From positions 1-6,138 of the forward strand of contig JAHJRK010000023.1 in the NCBI GenBank assembly GCA_018830925.1: DNA of 6,138 nucleotides, read 5' to 3'. A program made the translations under genes and the position numbers. Under the pieces are notes generated by a model. That model saw nothing but the letters and a program-made list of their open reading frames with translations, was not told the DNA's origin and searched no databases. The DNA is from Pseudomonadota bacterium (GTDB lineage Bacteria; Desulfobacterota; Desulfobacteria; Desulfobacterales; RPRI01). Positions 5,405 to 6,138 of the stretch are shown here, one piece after another; within the stretch, counting starts at the first letter, position 1, and each line of letters begins with the position of its first letter.

Positions 5405-6138
5405 TCAACTGAAAAAAATACGCGTAATGTCATTATAAAAAACGTAAATCATAAGAACAACCAGAACAAAAATTCCAACCTGCTGGGCTATCTCACGCAT
5501 CTTTGTATTGATCGGTTTTCCTATCACAGCCTCTATGAAAAAGAAGAGAAGATGCCCGCCGTCTAAGACCGGTATCGGAAGAAAATTGAGCACAGCAAGG
5601 TTAATACTTAAAAGAGCAGTAAAAAAAGCAAGATTGGCAATACCTTGTCTTGCCTGCTGTCCTGCCATCTCGGCAATCATTATCGGACCGCCGAGCGTTT
5701 TTGCAGATAAAGTTCCCTGTATCAGCTTTACAATGCTCAAAACCGTCAGATACGTAATCTTATAAGTCTGCCTTATGCTCTCAGATAAAGCCTGAAAGGG
5801 GTTCAGCTCCTTTGTGTAGAAATCTCCTGCGGAGGCAATTCCCATCGCATAGCGCTTTATATCTTCCCCGAATATATTTTTTGCCGTCTTAAGCTCCGGC
5901 AAAATATCAAGTTTTAATACTGCGCCGTCTCTGACAACTGAAACCGAGAGCCGCTTTCCATTGCTGCCCGATATGATTTCAGCCATCTCTTCCCAGCTTG
6001 TAACAGGCTTTCCGTCAATCGATTCAATAAGGTCTCCCTTAACTGTCCCGGCCTTTGCGGCTGGAGAATCCTGCTCAACGCTTCCCACGACAGGCTTTAG
6101 TATGAACGTCCCTGATATCAGAAAAATTACAAAAAATA
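5405..6138 (-). CDS. rseP: Site-2 intramembrane zinc metalloprotease, RseP family (5' end outside window)
   Basis: RseP cuts transmembrane segments of anti-sigma factors and signal-peptide remnants within the inner membrane. The visible 243 residues are the C-terminal part. They open with the end of a membrane segment (FFVIFLISGTFILKPVVG). One PDZ domain follows at about 17-83, with VEQDSPAAKAG and GDLIESIDGKPV. Next come a membrane-associated segment with SAKTLGGPIMIAE, then NFLPIPVLDGGH (visible 184-195) carrying the zinc-ligand Asp of the LDG motif. A final hydrophobic segment lies near the C-terminus (GIFVLVVLMIYVFY). The HExxH motif lies beyond the right edge and cannot be checked. The frame is open to the edge, so a GTG at 6088 is internal and not the start. 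With one PDZ domain the full protein would probably be about 350 aa, shorter than the two-PDZ E. coli form (450 aa). The gene is read in the same direction as purSL across a 138-bp spacer. Confidence 0.92.
   Translation of the reverse strand, partial: FFVIFLISGTFILKPVVGSVEQDSPAAKAGTVKGDLIESIDGKPVTSWEEMAEIISGSNGKRLSVSVVRDGAVLKLDILPELKTAKNIFGEDIKRYAMGIASAGDFYTKELNPFQALSESIRQTYKITYLTVLSIVKLIQGTLSAKTLGGPIMIAEMAGQQARQGIANLAFFTALLSINLAVLNFLPIPVLDGGHLLFFFIEAVIGKPINTKMREIAQQVGIFVLVVLMIYVFYNDITRIFFS

Noticed and set aside
5384..5566. 60-aa plus-strand open frame starting inside the inverted repeat
   Set aside because: It is antisense to the rseP C-terminus; the asparagine/lysine-rich sequence reflects AT-rich complementary DNA.

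Overview
All supported genes in this window lie on the minus strand, so they read from the right edge to the left. The core is a purine-synthesis pair. A large purL-type gene (PurSL, 1002 aa) overlaps purQ by 4 bp (ATGA). Upstream of the pair, cut by the right edge, is the C-terminal two-thirds of a site-2 intramembrane metalloprotease (RseP family). Downstream is an accessory gene for an AAA-type ATPase with a DUF4143 C-terminal region, broken by a one-base frameshift.

The likely source is a Gram-negative bacterium of the former Deltaproteobacteria (Desulfobacterota). The reasons are the PurSL + separate PurQ layout, an RseP with apparently one PDZ domain, and intergenic GAATTC/TTCAAGGG-type short repeats. 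This placement is inference from gene architecture and not a database match.

Layout, in order of transcription: partial rseP (6138-5405); a 138-bp spacer with 8-bp-period repeats ending in a perfect 17-bp inverted repeat, then an AT-rich purSL leader; purSL (5266-2258); purQ (2261-1446); an intrinsic terminator that begins in the purQ stop codon; a strong sigma70-type promoter placed so that the next mRNA would be nearly leaderless; the frameshifted ATPase (1357-141); an imperfect 15-bp inverted repeat directly after its stop; and a 14-bp tandem repeat near the left edge. No gap exceeds 300 bp.

PurSL and PurQ together catalyse the fourth step of purine synthesis, FGAR to FGAM. PurQ releases ammonia from glutamine and PurSL uses it in the ATP-dependent amidation. 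The two lengths add up to about one single-chain enterobacterial PurL. The ATPase looks like an independent insertion-prone accessory unit, isolated from the pur genes by terminator and promoter. I see no new multi-gene system here. The most interesting points are the recent-looking ATPase lesion, the leaderless promoter arrangement and the structured intergenic repeats.
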